From positions 248,001 to 312,000 of the forward strand of contig JBFWNV010000002.1 in assembly GCA_050250875.1 (NCBI GenBank): a stretch of 64,000 nt of DNA, given 5' to 3'. Of this stretch, positions 36,167 through 47,739 are shown one piece after another. This DNA comes from CAWAYR01 sp050250875. Lineage in GTDB: Bacteria; Acidobacteriota; Vicinamibacteria; Vicinamibacterales; UBA2999. The notes under the pieces are model-generated. The model did not search any database. It was not told the DNA's origin and saw nothing but the letters and a program-made list of their open reading frames with translations. Both the position numbers and the translations under genes were made by a program. Numbering within the stretch: position 1 is the first letter of the stretch; the number at the start of each line of letters is the position of its first letter.

Positions 36167-36874
36167 GCGCCGATGCTAGTAGAGGACCCTCGCGGACCCA
36201 CAGGCGCTGCCGCACAACAGTGTGCAAGCCCCCGCAGGAGCAGGTTCCGGCCCCCGCGGACCTACCGTTCCCACCCCGCGGGGTTGCTGCCGCAGTAGCG
36301 CGGACCTGCAAGTGGTTGGCTGGAAGCGACTTCGTAGCCCGTGGAAAGACCTGTCCGCGGACCGGGGAAGTGAGTCCGCGATTCTGGTGCCTGCCGGGCA
36401 TGGGCTTGACCACTGGATCGCGGCGTCCGGGACGCAATTCCGCCCGGATTTGCCGGAGGTCCTCGGACTGCGCCAGTGAGTCCGCGCGCCCGAGGCCGGG
36501 CGCCGATCTGCGGGCCCGACAAGGTCCGTAGTCTGCGGAAGTGGATCTGGTAGTTGCTACATCATTTCCCGGCAGTGCGTCAGCGACCCTGCGAGGTGGC
36601 GCAGGCCGGTTCCGCGTTCGCGGCAGTGGGAGCGCGAACAGCGCACAGAGGGCAGCGAGAAGAGGGAGTTGTCTGCGGGCCTGCGACCTACGCCACGCGG
36701 GTCGCGGTGAGCCCCGGACCGCAGGAATGGACGACTTGGCAGGGCTGATCCTGAAATGGCACACCAGAGGTGCTACTCCCAACGCGACCCTTGTTGATGA
36801 GCTAGTGATCCTGGCCGGCGCTGGTCAGCCGCCGCGGATTCCCGCCGATAAGTCCGTCGATCCCCGGAGGACCC
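36167..36874. other. Intergenic stretch with repeated CGCGGAC/GTCCGCG words
   Basis: About 700 bases without a convincing gene. The first 330 bases hold at least six occurrences of CGCGGAC or its complement (near 36190, 36254, 36298, 36353, 36374, 36480) in a locally Pro/Gly-codon-like sequence without a conserved frame. The remainder (36500-36874) has only weak open frames. It separates the minus-strand regulator from the plus-strand nuclease operon, so promoters for both should lie here. Confidence 0.45.
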
Positions 36875-37036
36875 ATGCCGCGGCTGCAGCGCCAGTTCGT
36901 CGTCAACAAGCAGTACGTCGTCACCGGCAGCTCAAAGTTCACACGCCGGCTCAGGTTCGCTGCCCGCCTGCGGTTGAACGGCCGGGAGTACCTCCTCTTC
37001 CAGCCCATCCGTAAGGTTCGGAAGGTTCGGCCGTAG
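36875..37036 (+). CDS. Small basic protein with strong ribosome binding site
   Basis: This encodes 53 residues, rich in Arg, Lys and aromatic residues, with FVVNKQYVVTGSSKF near the start and a VRKVRP end. GGAGGA lies five bases before the ATG, one of the better ribosome binding sites here. It ends 20 bases before the NucS-like nuclease gene. No family is recognised. It may be a leader or partner of that nuclease. Confidence 0.45.
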   Translation: MPRLQRQFVVNKQYVVTGSSKFTRRLRFAARLRLNGREYLLFQPIRKVRKVRP

Positions 37037-37056
37037 GCCGCGTTGCGGAGCCCTCA

Positions 37057-38136
37057 ATGCCGGTTCATCACTCCATCTGGCGCATCGGCCAGAACCCCAC
37101 ACAGCTTCAAGTCAGCCGCCTGACCAGCGAGCAGCAGCTCGAGGAGATGATCACGCGCGACCCGCGGATTGTCTCCAGCGAGTGGATGCTGATCGGCCGA
37201 CAGGAGGTCACGACCCACGGCGGCCGCATCGACTTGCTGGCCATCGCTCCCGACGGCGCATTGGTGCTGATCGAGATCAAGCGCGACCGGACACCGCGCG
37301 AGATCGTGGCCCAGGCGCTGGACTACGCATCCTGGGTCGAGGGCCTGACCGCCGAGCAGATCGCCGATATCTACTCCCGGTTCTCTCCAGGCGGCAGCCT
37401 GAGCGACGCGTTCCGCACGCGCTTCGGCGCCGACCTCGACGAGGACGCGCTCAACCAAGCGCACCAAGTTGTCCTGGTGGCTGCAGAGCTCGACCCTTCC
37501 TCGGAACGGATCATCAAATACCTGAGCGACCGCGGCGTCGCCATCAACGTCCTGTTCTTCCAGGTCTTTCAGAACGGCAACGAGCAGTTGCTCAGTCGCG
37601 CCTGGCTGCTCGATCCCCAGGAGACGCAGCCAGACCCTGACCGGGGCAAGGAGCGTGGGCCAAAGGAGCCGTGGAACGGGGAGTTCTACGTCTCATATGG
37701 CGGACGCCCATGGGAGGCCGCTCGGAAGTACGGTTTCATCAGCGGCGGCGGCGGGTCATGGTTCAGCCGCACGCTCGGGCTGCTCAAGCCCAACGACCGG
37801 GTGTGGGTGAAGATCCCCGGCACGGGCTACGTCGGGGTGGGCGTCGTCACCGAGCCGATGCAACCCGCCAAGGACTTCACCGTGACCACCGAGCAGGGCG
37901 ACCGGTCCGTGCTGGACGTCGTCGATGTCGGCGACTGGGTGCGGACGTTCTTGAACGACCCGGAGAAGTCGGAGTACTTCGTGCGGGTCCGCTGGCTTGA
38001 CACCGTCTCTGAGGCCGACGCCTTCGACGAGGTCGGCCTCTTCGGTAACCAGAACACCGTGTGCCAGCCGCGCGCGGCCAAGTGGCGCCACACTGTGGAG
38101 CGGCTGAAGTCGCGCTTTCCCAGGTGGCAGGGGTGA
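37057..38136 (+). CDS. NucS/DUF91-like PD-(D/E)XK endonuclease
   Basis: This encodes 359 residues. The nuclease core is clear: Glu residues in EQQLEEMI, then GGRIDLLAIAPDG with Asp59 and LIEIKRD with Glu73 and Lys75, followed by QALDYASWVEGLT. This is the C-terminal-nuclease-like domain of NucS/DUF91 proteins. The C-terminal ~150 residues include YVSYGGRPWEAARKYGFISG and VWVKIPGTGYVGVGVV, which look like a PUA/EVE-like nucleic-acid-binding barrel. It could cut mismatched, modified or foreign DNA. A remnant of a related gene type (DUF4268) lies just downstream. Confidence 0.78.
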   Translation: MPVHHSIWRIGQNPTQLQVSRLTSEQQLEEMITRDPRIVSSEWMLIGRQEVTTHGGRIDLLAIAPDGALVLIEIKRDRTPREIVAQALDYASWVEGLTAEQIADIYSRFSPGGSLSDAFRTRFGADLDEDALNQAHQVVLVAAELDPSSERIIKYLSDRGVAINVLFFQVFQNGNEQLLSRAWLLDPQETQPDPDRGKERGPKEPWNGEFYVSYGGRPWEAARKYGFISGGGGSWFSRTLGLLKPNDRVWVKIPGTGYVGVGVVTEPMQPAKDFTVTTEQGDRSVLDVVDVGDWVRTFLNDPEKSEYFVRVRWLDTVSEADAFDEVGLFGNQNTVCQPRAAKWRHTVERLKSRFPRWQG

Positions 38137-38182
38137 TGGCCCCTGGCACGTGACCCGAGTTGTCATCACGGTTGCCAGTTAG

Positions 38183-38479
38183 GATCCCGCCTCGGCGTGG
38201 CGAGCCGACCAGGATCAAGACGTCATCGGCGCCTGGCCTGACACCCCGCTTCGGCAGATGCGATTGGAGTACTGGACCGCGCTGCGCCAGCGGGCGCAGC
38301 AGCGTCACAGCCCCTTGAGGATCCTGAAGCCGCTCGCACAGGCCTGGACGAACGTGGCGCTCGGCCGGGCCAACTGCTACCTCGTCGCCGTCGTCAATAG
38401 TCGCGACAAGGAAGTCGCTGCGCATGTGGTGCTTGGTACCGAGTGGGCGAAGCAGCACCTCCGCGAGCTCGAGGCATAG
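38183..38479 (+). pseudogene. DUF4268-like C-terminal remnant
   Basis: An open frame of 98 residues after a stop at 38180 has MRLEYWTALRQRAQQ and NCYLVAVVNSRDKEVAAHVVL, which match the DUF4268 domain found at the C terminus of some nuclease-like proteins. No start or N-terminal nuclease part is present. An ATG at 38258 could make a 73-residue peptide. It is best read as a gene remnant. Confidence 0.5.
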
Positions 38480-38948
38480 CGCGCAGCCATCGAACCTGAT
38501 GCACCCACTACCTTCGAACGGCGAGAGCTAGCGCACCGGAAGCAGAGCCAGATTGGCCTGGTTCGATCCGACTCGTCGTGATGACTGGCCGGAGCAGCCC
38601 GACTGGCTGTTGAACGCCCTTGAACTGCTCCATAGAGTGTTCTCATCCCGCGTGAAGGCGCCGATACCAGGCGCTCATGGCCCGATGTGCGAATCGTCAT
38701 GAAGCCCACAGTTGCCAAACGAGACATTAAGGACGTCGATTGCGCGTGGCCATTCGGAAGGCCGCTGGTGCGCAGTCCCTGTCACGGCCTGTGGAAGTGC
38801 ACAGCGCGCTCGCTCGCGTGTCGGCTCGTCCCTCGACAGCTGGCTTCGCCGGGAGGATTTGTGAGCAGACCACCTCGCATGCCGTCCAGCGCGTGGTGGC
38901 GGGCAGCTGAAGGCGGCGATGACCGCCAGAACGTCTGGAGGTTGGCAG
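38480..38948. other. Intergenic stretch with decayed sequence
   Basis: These ~470 bases contain no gene I can support. They lie between two gene remnants and probably include further decayed sequence. Confidence 0.4.
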
Positions 38949-39081
38949 ATGGCCCGGCGCACGGGCAGCAGCCGCAGCGCCCTCGACAGGCTGCTCGACC
39001 CCGACAACGACCCGGTGACGCAGAGCCCTGCGCAAGGCGGCAGCGGCCGTCGCGCTGGAGGTTGCGCTGGAGCTGGTCTGA
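38949..39081 (+). pseudogene. XRE-family antitoxin remnant, frameshifted
   Basis: MARRTGSSRSALDRLLDPDN is followed by DPVT, then a frame change. In the next frame LRKAAAAVALEVALELV runs to a TGA at 39079. Together they match the C-terminal half of small XRE/HigA-like antitoxins (SRsaLdRLLDPeN..TL..L.kAA..). The N-terminal helix-turn-helix half and any toxin are not visible. A one-base shift near 39025 separates the two parts. Confidence 0.6.
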
Positions 39082-39281
39082 CGACCCCCGCCCCAGGCGC
39101 CATCAACGTAGGCCAGTTCATCACGACCTTGGTGAGAGGACACGCATCGCTGCCACCATTCCAAAATAGAATTGGCTGTGATGGGTTCACAAGCGTTGTC
39201 CGACACCTGTACCGAGCACGCACAACAGTTCCGCCGACTGCCGGCTGTGCTGGCTTCGACTAGACTCGCACTAAGAGCGTC

Positions 39282-39911
39282 ATGAGCCTCCTCAAGTCAA
39301 GGCAGCGCGTTGCCGACCACGGCGAAGTATTCACGCCCCCCTGGATGGTCGAGGCGATGCTGGACCTCGTGAAGGACGAGGCGGACCGCATTGACTCCCG
39401 GTTTCTAGAGCCGGCGTGCGGGAGTGGGAATTTTCTGGTCCGCGTGCTCAAGAGCAAGCTCGCCGCAGTCCAGGTCAAGTATGGCAAGTCGGAGTTTGAG
39501 CGGCGGCACTACGCGCTCCTTGCGCTGATGTGCATCTATGGCATCGAGCTGCTGGAAGACAACGTCGCCGAGTGCCGCGCGAATCTGCTGGAGTTGTTTG
39601 GAGAGTATCTGCAGCTCGACGAGTCCGAGGACCTGTCCCGGGCGGCTGCATACGTGCTCTCGCAGAATATTGTCCACGGCGACGCGCTGGCGATGCGAAC
39701 TGCCGACGGCCAGCCGATCACATTCGCCGAGTGGGGCTACCTGGGCAAGGGGAGATTCCAGCGTCGCGATTTCAGACTGGATGTTCTCACACGCACAGCA
39801 ACGTTCATCGAGCAGAGCCCGCTCTTTGCAGCTCTTGGCAAGCATGACGTCTTCACGCCGGTGAGGACATTTCCGCCAATGACCGTTCGTGAGCTCTGGG
39901 AGACCCGATGA
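39282..39911 (+). CDS. Adenine DNA methyltransferase, AdoMet-binding polypeptide (split)
   Basis: This encodes 209 residues. HGEVFTPPWMVEAMLDLV and motif I FLEPACGSGNFL (residues 41-52) are typical of N6-adenine methyltransferases of the type I/IIG (N6_Mtase) group. The catalytic (N/D)PPY motif is absent here and is found instead in the next gene, whose ATG overlaps this stop by four bases. The end repeats the DVFTP motif (KHDVFTPVRTF). It is the first gene of the restriction-like cluster. Confidence 0.8.
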   Translation: MSLLKSRQRVADHGEVFTPPWMVEAMLDLVKDEADRIDSRFLEPACGSGNFLVRVLKSKLAAVQVKYGKSEFERRHYALLALMCIYGIELLEDNVAECRANLLELFGEYLQLDESEDLSRAAAYVLSQNIVHGDALAMRTADGQPITFAEWGYLGKGRFQRRDFRLDVLTRTATFIEQSPLFAALGKHDVFTPVRTFPPMTVRELWETR

Positions 39912-41507
39912 ACGGGCAGGCGGCCTTCTCTCTTAGAGGGCGTAATCCGGACGTCCTGACCTGCATCGCGAACCTCTCGAACGACGAGGTATTCACGCCG
40001 CCCGAGTTCGCGAACCGCATGCTCGACACGCTGACCCAGGCATGGGCCGCCGACCACAACGGCGCCAACGTATGGGCGGACAAGAGCGTGAGGTTTCTCG
40101 ACCCGTGCACAAAGTCCGGCGTGTTCCCTCGCGAGATTACCAGTCGACTCTCTGTGGGGTTGGCGGGCGCGATTCCGAGCCTTGAGGTGCGGGTCAATCA
40201 CATCCTGACAAGCCAGGTGTTCGGCATCGGCATCACACACCTGACCAGCCTCTTGGCGCGGCGGAGCGTCTATTGCTCCAAGCATGCGCAGGGCAAGCAT
40301 TCGATCGCCAGGGGCTTCAGTAGTGATGCCGGCAACATCTGGTTCGAGCGGCTGGCACACGCGTGGGCGAACGGCAAGTGCAGATACTGCGGCGCCAGCC
40401 AGGCGACGTTCGATCGCGGCCCTGGGCTCGAAACCCACGCCTACGCGTTCATCCACACCGACGATGTCACAGCTCGGGTCGCCGAGTTGTTCGGAGGCGA
40501 TATGCAGTTCGATGTGATCATCGGAAACCCACCGTACCAGTTGGACGACGGTGGGTACGGGACAAGCGCCGCTCCCATCTACCAGTTGTTCGTGGAGAAG
40601 GCGCTCAGCTTAGGTCCGCGCTACGCCGTCTTCGTGACGCCGTCTCGGTGGATGGCTGGGGGCAAGGGCCTGGACAAATATCGGGAGCGGATGCTCTCTG
40701 ACAGGCGGATGCGCCGCATCGTGGACTATCCGAAGCTCTACGAGGGATTTCCGGGAGTGAAGATTCGTGGCGGCATCTCGTACTTTCTGTGGGACCGCGA
40801 ACACAGCGGGCCGTGTGAGGTTGAGACGATCTGGGACGGCCACCCTACCGGACCAGCCGTTGCGCGCTACCTCGATGCCTACGACATCCTCGTGCGGCGC
40901 AACGAGGCTGTGCCGATCCTGGACAAGGTCAGGGCCAAAGGCGAGCCTACGCTTGATGCACGTGTATCCAGTCAGAAGCCCTTCGGTCTTCGGACGTTCT
41001 TTCACGGCAAGCCGGACGCGAAGCGACTGAAGAACCCTGTTAAGCTTTTTGGCTCCCAGAAGATCACCTGGGTCGATCGGTCCCAGGTTCCGACCAATGC
41101 TTTGTGGATCGACAAGTGGAAGGTACTCATGACTCGCGTGCAAGGCACCAGTGCTGCTGTCGAAACCAAGTTCCTCAGTAAGCCGATCGTCGCGGAGCCC
41201 GGCACAGCCTGCACCGAGAGCTATCTTGTGGCCGGCGTCTTCGACACTGAACTCGAGGCACAGAACTACGCACGCTATCTCCGTACGCGCTTCGCTCGAT
41301 TTCTTGCTTCACTCCGCAAGTCAACCCAAGACGCGCCAAAGCACGTCTATGCTTTCATTCCGGATCTCCCCCTGAACCAGGAATGGACAGACGCCACGTT
41401 GTACAAGCGCTACGGCCTTACGAAGGATGAGATTGCCTTCATCGAGTCGCAGGTCGCCGAGCACGACAGCGCACTGTTTGATGAACACTCCGTAGACACC
41501 GGTGGCG

Positions 41508-41515
<8 letters not shown>
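39908..41515 (+). CDS. Eco57I-type adenine methyltransferase, catalytic polypeptide
   Basis: This encodes 535 residues. It repeats the entry motif (NDEVFTPPEFANRML, 26-40). Its motif I is degenerate (FLDPCTKSGVF, 63-73), but motif IV is intact: DVIIGNPPYQL with NPPY at 207-210. A Cys pair CRYC (158-161) may bind zinc. The C-terminal ~270 residues look like a target-recognition domain (LFGSQKITWVDRSQVPTNAL). Together with the preceding gene it probably forms one methyltransferase with the AdoMet-binding and catalytic motifs distributed. The stop overlaps the next gene's start. Confidence 0.85.
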
Positions 41516-44072
<2,557 letters not shown>

Positions 44073-44140
44073 CGTCCTATGCTCATGGTTGCGGTCGACT
44101 CGACTCTTTGGCGACGGCCCTGGACTTCTGACGTTGACTT

Positions 44141-44824
44141 CTAGGCACGTTTTCGCACTTGATAGTCTCTGAACGTTTTCTTAAATGCACTGGTGATGCT
44201 TTGCTCCCCGGCAGTCTCTGGAAGCAGGTTGCTGTCCCACTGTCGCTTTTGTTTAGCGAGTAACTTTTCGGCCGTTGCCGAGCCAGTGTTCACGGCAAAG
44301 TGACACTGGGCGTAAGTGCTGTCTATGTCTGACAATAGGCCTATAAACGACCTGGCGAGCCCGAGAGGTATCTGACCGGTGTAGTACTTGCACTCAACCG
44401 CGATGACTATCTTCGAATGACGAGGATTTACCGAGCGAAGCCTACACAACGCCGCCTCCGATTGGAGCACAACTACAACATCACACTCGTGGGCCACGCC
44501 TGACTTCCCTTCGACGATGACTCCGAGATGCGCTTCCAATGGCTCAACGTTTCCGGGAAATCTCAGTACGGCATGAGTGTATGGTCGGCGGTCTGAATAG
44601 ATCGCGCCAGGCGACGTCCTAAACACCAACTCGGTTGACTGCGACATGTGGCGGTCATACCACTCCACCGGCAGCGCGCCAGACTCTTTCGCCGCGACGA
44701 GTATTCGACTCAATATGTATGCCTCGAAGACGTCGGAGGCTGCTGAGAAAGACGATAGACTTGGTGTACGTGTAGCACCAATTGTCGCCCGAATTGAGTC
44801 GAGAATAGCAGCGTCGAGGGGCAT
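44141..44824 (-). CDS. PD-(D/E)XK restriction-endonuclease-like protein
   Basis: This encodes 227 residues. HECDVVVVL with Asp115 and VIAVECKYYTG with Glu144 and Lys146 form a standard PD-(D/E)XK core. A helix with DVFEAYILSRILVAA precedes it. It is convergent with the helicase gene and three bases from the next minus-strand gene. Base composition is clearly more AT-rich than the flanking chromosome, a sign of transfer. It is probably the DNA-cutting subunit of the neighbouring methylase/helicase system or a separate defence nuclease. Confidence 0.8.
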   Translation of the reverse strand: MPLDAAILDSIRATIGATRTPSLSSFSAASDVFEAYILSRILVAAKESGALPVEWYDRHMSQSTELVFRTSPGAIYSDRRPYTHAVLRFPGNVEPLEAHLGVIVEGKSGVAHECDVVVVLQSEAALCRLRSVNPRHSKIVIAVECKYYTGQIPLGLARSFIGLLSDIDSTYAQCHFAVNTGSATAEKLLAKQKRQWDSNLLPETAGEQSITSAFKKTFRDYQVRKRA

Positions 44825-44827
44825 AGC

Positions 44828-45304
44828 CTACACCTTTACCGCCCCAAATAAGCGGTGCAGCTGGTCTAGTTGCTCCTCGGTGTTCAGCTTTGGGTCGAGG
44901 GTAAATTCACGATCCGATTCTTCGTCTACAAATTTCACTAGTCGAACGCCGTCTTCGAACATTTGGTCAGCAGCCGCCTTCGAAAGCCTTGGCATCTCTC
45001 TGAGCACGCGCTCGACCGCTGTCACTAGCAGCTCCAGCTTCTCCTGTGCAGTGAACGGCGTGACTGTCGTGAACTCCTCTGTCTTGCGTACTCTGCCGCG
45101 ACGCGGCTTCGCGACTTCTGCGTAGTAATCAACCCCCTCAACGATTCGATACCCGACCGACTCTGCTGATTTCTCTAGTCTTCGAGTACCAGGTTTGCCG
45201 CGCTGTATCTCTTCGTCTAAGAACGGCAGGACCCACGCCAGATGAGAGATGTTCAATACTGCTCTAAGCTCATCAAATGCAGCGCCTGCTTCGTCGTCAG
45301 TCAT
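44828..45304 (-). CDS. Small accessory protein of the endonuclease operon, unknown
   Basis: This encodes 158 residues, starting MTDDEAGAAFDELRAVLNI. It is hydrophilic, with a basic middle (AKPRRGRVRKTEE) and helical C-terminal half (LLVTAVERVLREMP). No family is recognised. It lies three bases upstream of the endonuclease gene in a tight two-gene operon, so it may be a specificity, inhibitor or control protein for that nuclease. Base composition matches the nuclease gene. Confidence 0.6.
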   Translation of the reverse strand: MTDDEAGAAFDELRAVLNISHLAWVLPFLDEEIQRGKPGTRRLEKSAESVGYRIVEGVDYYAEVAKPRRGRVRKTEEFTTVTPFTAQEKLELLVTAVERVLREMPRLSKAAADQMFEDGVRLVKFVDEESDREFTLDPKLNTEEQLDQLHRLFGAVKV

Positions 45305-45485
45305 GTTAGCTAGGCATTCTTAATGTGGCGATTTCACCGTGTCAACGTAGATCTCGTACGGTTGTGCGGGCTGGCAGCTGGTCAGTGTGCAATCTCAAGA
45401 GATTGACTACCGCCCGAAGTACGGGCCGGCCGGGAGATTGGATTCAGTGGTCTGCATTCTGCTGCACGACTTCGCCGAAGTCCGC

Positions 45486-45838
45486 CTCACCTCCAGTGGC
45501 GCGGACCAACGGCCTTGGTTCCTCCGATCCTCGCCGCCCTCGACGGCCCCGACGCCCTCACCCGCTACCTCACTGGCACCGGCACGCCCCCCGCGCCGCC
45601 CAAGCGCGCGAAAGCGGCCGCGTCCGCGGCCACCGCGGGCCCCGCTGACTCCACCCCCGAACCTCCCGGCGTTTTCCTGGGCGCCGTCACCATCTCCGGC
45701 TTCCGCGGCATCGGCCCCGACACCCGCCTGCCGCTGCACGCCGGCCCCGGCCTCACCCTGGTGGTCGGGCGCAACGGCTCCGGCAAGTCGAGCTTCGCCG
45801 AAGGTGTGCTGCGCGACGGGGAGCGGGCGCGGAGTTGA
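45486..45838 (+). pseudogene. Truncated copy of the ATPase gene 5' end
   Basis: About 320 bases (45486-45808) are nearly identical to 47768-48107, the first ~125 codons of the ABC ATPase gene. They include the Walker A loop GRNGSGKSSFAEG, after which homology ends and an unrelated stop appears at 45836-45838. A missing base near 45520 breaks the frame relative to the intact gene (CTCC.GATC versus CTCCTGATC), and a few codons differ. The copy cannot make a working ATPase. A 16-base palindrome lies just upstream at 45390-45405. Confidence 0.85.
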
Positions 45839-45886
45839 TTGTCGACACGGCCGCGAGTCGCCAGATGGCCCCTGCGCGCGCTGGGT

Positions 45887-46573
45887 TCAGGGGCGACTCT
45901 GCTCAGTGAACCGTGCTCTAACATCAGACCTGATCGGCCACGTCACCGTACCCTCGCGGTTGTAGATGCGCACCAGCAGTTCGGCCTGGCTGTCTGACGC
46001 GCCGAACAGCGGGCGCCCGTCATCCGTCTTCAGCGGGAACACCACCCAGAACCGGTCGTAGTCGTAGTTGCGTTGCGCAATCGGCTGCAGCGCGCGGACC
46101 TTGCGCAGCTCCTCGGCGACGATGCCGCGCGCGAACTGGCCGGACTCGCTGGGCGCGTCCTTGGGACGCAAGAACGCTTCCCAATCCGTGGGAATCACTC
46201 CAGAACCTTCGTTCGGGTCGATGTCCACGACGACCACCGTGTCGCCGGCCTTCTCCGCCTCCTCGACGAGTTGCCGCGTCTGGTCGTCGCTCAGCCGGCT
46301 TCGCAGTTGCGCCCACCGGGCGGACGCCCGCACGACATCCGGCGTGAACCACGTGGCGCGCAGCTTGTAGTTCTGCGCGCGCTCCGTCTTGAGCCTGCGG
46401 CTGTCCCAGCCGGTCCAGAAGAGCAGGGTGCGCGAGCCTACCTTGCCGTCGGAGTGCGCCGTCGCGACGATAGCTGTCGCGCGGGTGCCGTCCCACCGCA
46501 GGTACTCGTCGTCCTGGGCGAGCGCAGTGGCACCCAGGAGTGCGACGCCCAGCACAACCGACGATGCCCTCAC
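45887..46573 (-). CDS. Secreted protein, unknown
   Basis: This encodes 228 residues from the GTG at 46573, which overlaps the stop of the preceding gene as GTGA and so is well supported. A signal peptide (residues 1-20, ATALAQ) is followed by DDEYLRWDGTRATAIV and a region with LLFWTGWDSRRLKTERAQNYKLRATWF. No family is recognised. It is translationally coupled to the three-repeat protein gene upstream. Confidence 0.65.
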   Translation of the reverse strand: MRASSVVLGVALLGATALAQDDEYLRWDGTRATAIVATAHSDGKVGSRTLLFWTGWDSRRLKTERAQNYKLRATWFTPDVVRASARWAQLRSRLSDDQTRQLVEEAEKAGDTVVVVDIDPNEGSGVIPTDWEAFLRPKDAPSESGQFARGIVAEELRKVRALQPIAQRNYDYDRFWVVFPLKTDDGRPLFGASDSQAELLVRIYNREGTVTWPIRSDVRARFTEQSRP

Positions 46574-47139
46574 CGTCGAACCTTCCGCAGGATGGTGACC
46601 ACCTCCGCCCCGCCAAGCGCCGTGTCGGCCACCGTGAGCCCGACGAACTGGTAGCCGGCCTCGCCCGCCTCGCCAAGTTCCTTCTGCATCGTGGACGTCT
46701 TCGAGGTAGCGAGCAGGCGATACTCGAAGGCCGGACGGTCCTTGACGTTGCGATCCCGCTCCAGAATCACGACGGCCTCTTTGCCCCCGAACAGCGTCTT
46801 GAAGACCGTCTGACCGCGATACTCGTACCCGGCGTCCCCAGCCTCCTGCATCTCCTTCTGCATCGTGGAGGTGCGATTCGTGGCCAGCAGGCGGTAGGCG
46901 AAGCGGCCGGCCTCTGCCCCCGGCTCGCGGTGCATGACCGTGACCACCTCCGAGCCGCCGAAGACCGTATCGCCCCCCATCACCCCGCCGAAGCGGAAGC
47001 CGGCATCGGCCGCCTCGTTCATCTCTTTCTCGGCCGTCGAGGTCTTGTTGGTGGCGATCACGCGATAGCCGACCTGGGCCAGTGCCACGGTCGGAACGAC
47101 GACAAGACACAGTGCCAGGGCCGCACGGATTACTCGCAT
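46570..47139 (-). CDS. Secreted protein with three DUF4177-like repeats
   Basis: This encodes 189 residues. After a signal peptide (1-22, ALAQ), three repeats of about 50-55 residues follow, each starting Y-R-(V/L)-(I/L)-A-T-(N/S)-(K/R)-T-S-T, then K-E-(M/L)-x-E-A-x-x-A-G, and ending F-G-G-x-E-(V/A)-V. This resembles the DUF4177 fold repeated three times. It is probably periplasmic. Function is unknown. It forms a two-gene unit with the downstream secreted protein. Confidence 0.7.
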   Translation of the reverse strand: MRVIRAALALCLVVVPTVALAQVGYRVIATNKTSTAEKEMNEAADAGFRFGGVMGGDTVFGGSEVVTVMHREPGAEAGRFAYRLLATNRTSTMQKEMQEAGDAGYEYRGQTVFKTLFGGKEAVVILERDRNVKDRPAFEYRLLATSKTSTMQKELGEAGEAGYQFVGLTVADTALGGAEVVTILRKVRR

Positions 47140-47353
47140 GGCTGCTCCTCGTGTGGATGCGTGAGGCCGCGGGGCGGACAGGTCCGGAGCACGCGGCGTC
47201 GAGATACTACCGCACGACCAGATAGAGGAAGGTGGCTGTTAACAGGGCCGCGCCAGTCCGTGTGATGCAGACGAGAGGCATACCGCAGCGCCTGCCGCGA
47301 GTGGACAGGACCGGCCGCGCGTTCAGTCGAGCGACTCGCCGAGCGGCACCTCG

Positions 47354-47668
47354 TCAGGAGGCGAGAGCGACATGGGCGAGCGACCCCAGGATGGCCTGTC
47401 GGCGCCATTCATTCATGCTGCGCTCCACGGCGCGTCTGGTCACCAGGTCCACGTCGCGGCCGAACAACTCCCGCAGCTCGTCCTGCATGTGCACCAGGTC
47501 GAACAGGCTGTAGCGCACGTCTGGCGCGAACGAGACCAGCACGTCCACGTCGCTGTCCGGGCCAAAATCTTCACGGAGCACCGAGCCGAAGCGGGCGAAC
47601 TCCGTCACCTTCCACCTGCGGCAGAAGTCGGCGATGGCGGCTTCGGAAATCTGGATACGCGGGATCAT
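47354..47668 (-). CDS. MNT-domain nucleotidyltransferase
   Basis: This encodes 104 residues from the ATG at 47668. The minimal nucleotidyltransferase signature is clear: FGSVLREDFGPDSDVDVLV with Gly28-Ser29 and Asp40/Asp42. The HDELRELFGRDVDLVTRRAVE-like end completes the MNT fold. Such proteins usually act as antitoxins that modify a HEPN partner. No HEPN gene is adjacent on this strand; a HEPN-like gene lies 2.6 kb away on the other strand. Confidence 0.85.
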   Translation of the reverse strand: MIPRIQISEAAIADFCRRWKVTEFARFGSVLREDFGPDSDVDVLVSFAPDVRYSLFDLVHMQDELRELFGRDVDLVTRRAVERSMNEWRRQAILGSLAHVALAS

Positions 47669-47739
47669 CGTTACCCGTTCTGCTCGGGCGTCTGGTCGGC
47701 GGCGCAGGCCATGCGGCCTATGATGCTCCGACCGCATTC

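Noticed and set aside
36541..37014. A 157-residue plus-strand frame in the intergenic region
   Set aside because: Composition is irregular, no motif is visible, and its end overlaps the small gene with the better ribosome binding site at 36875.
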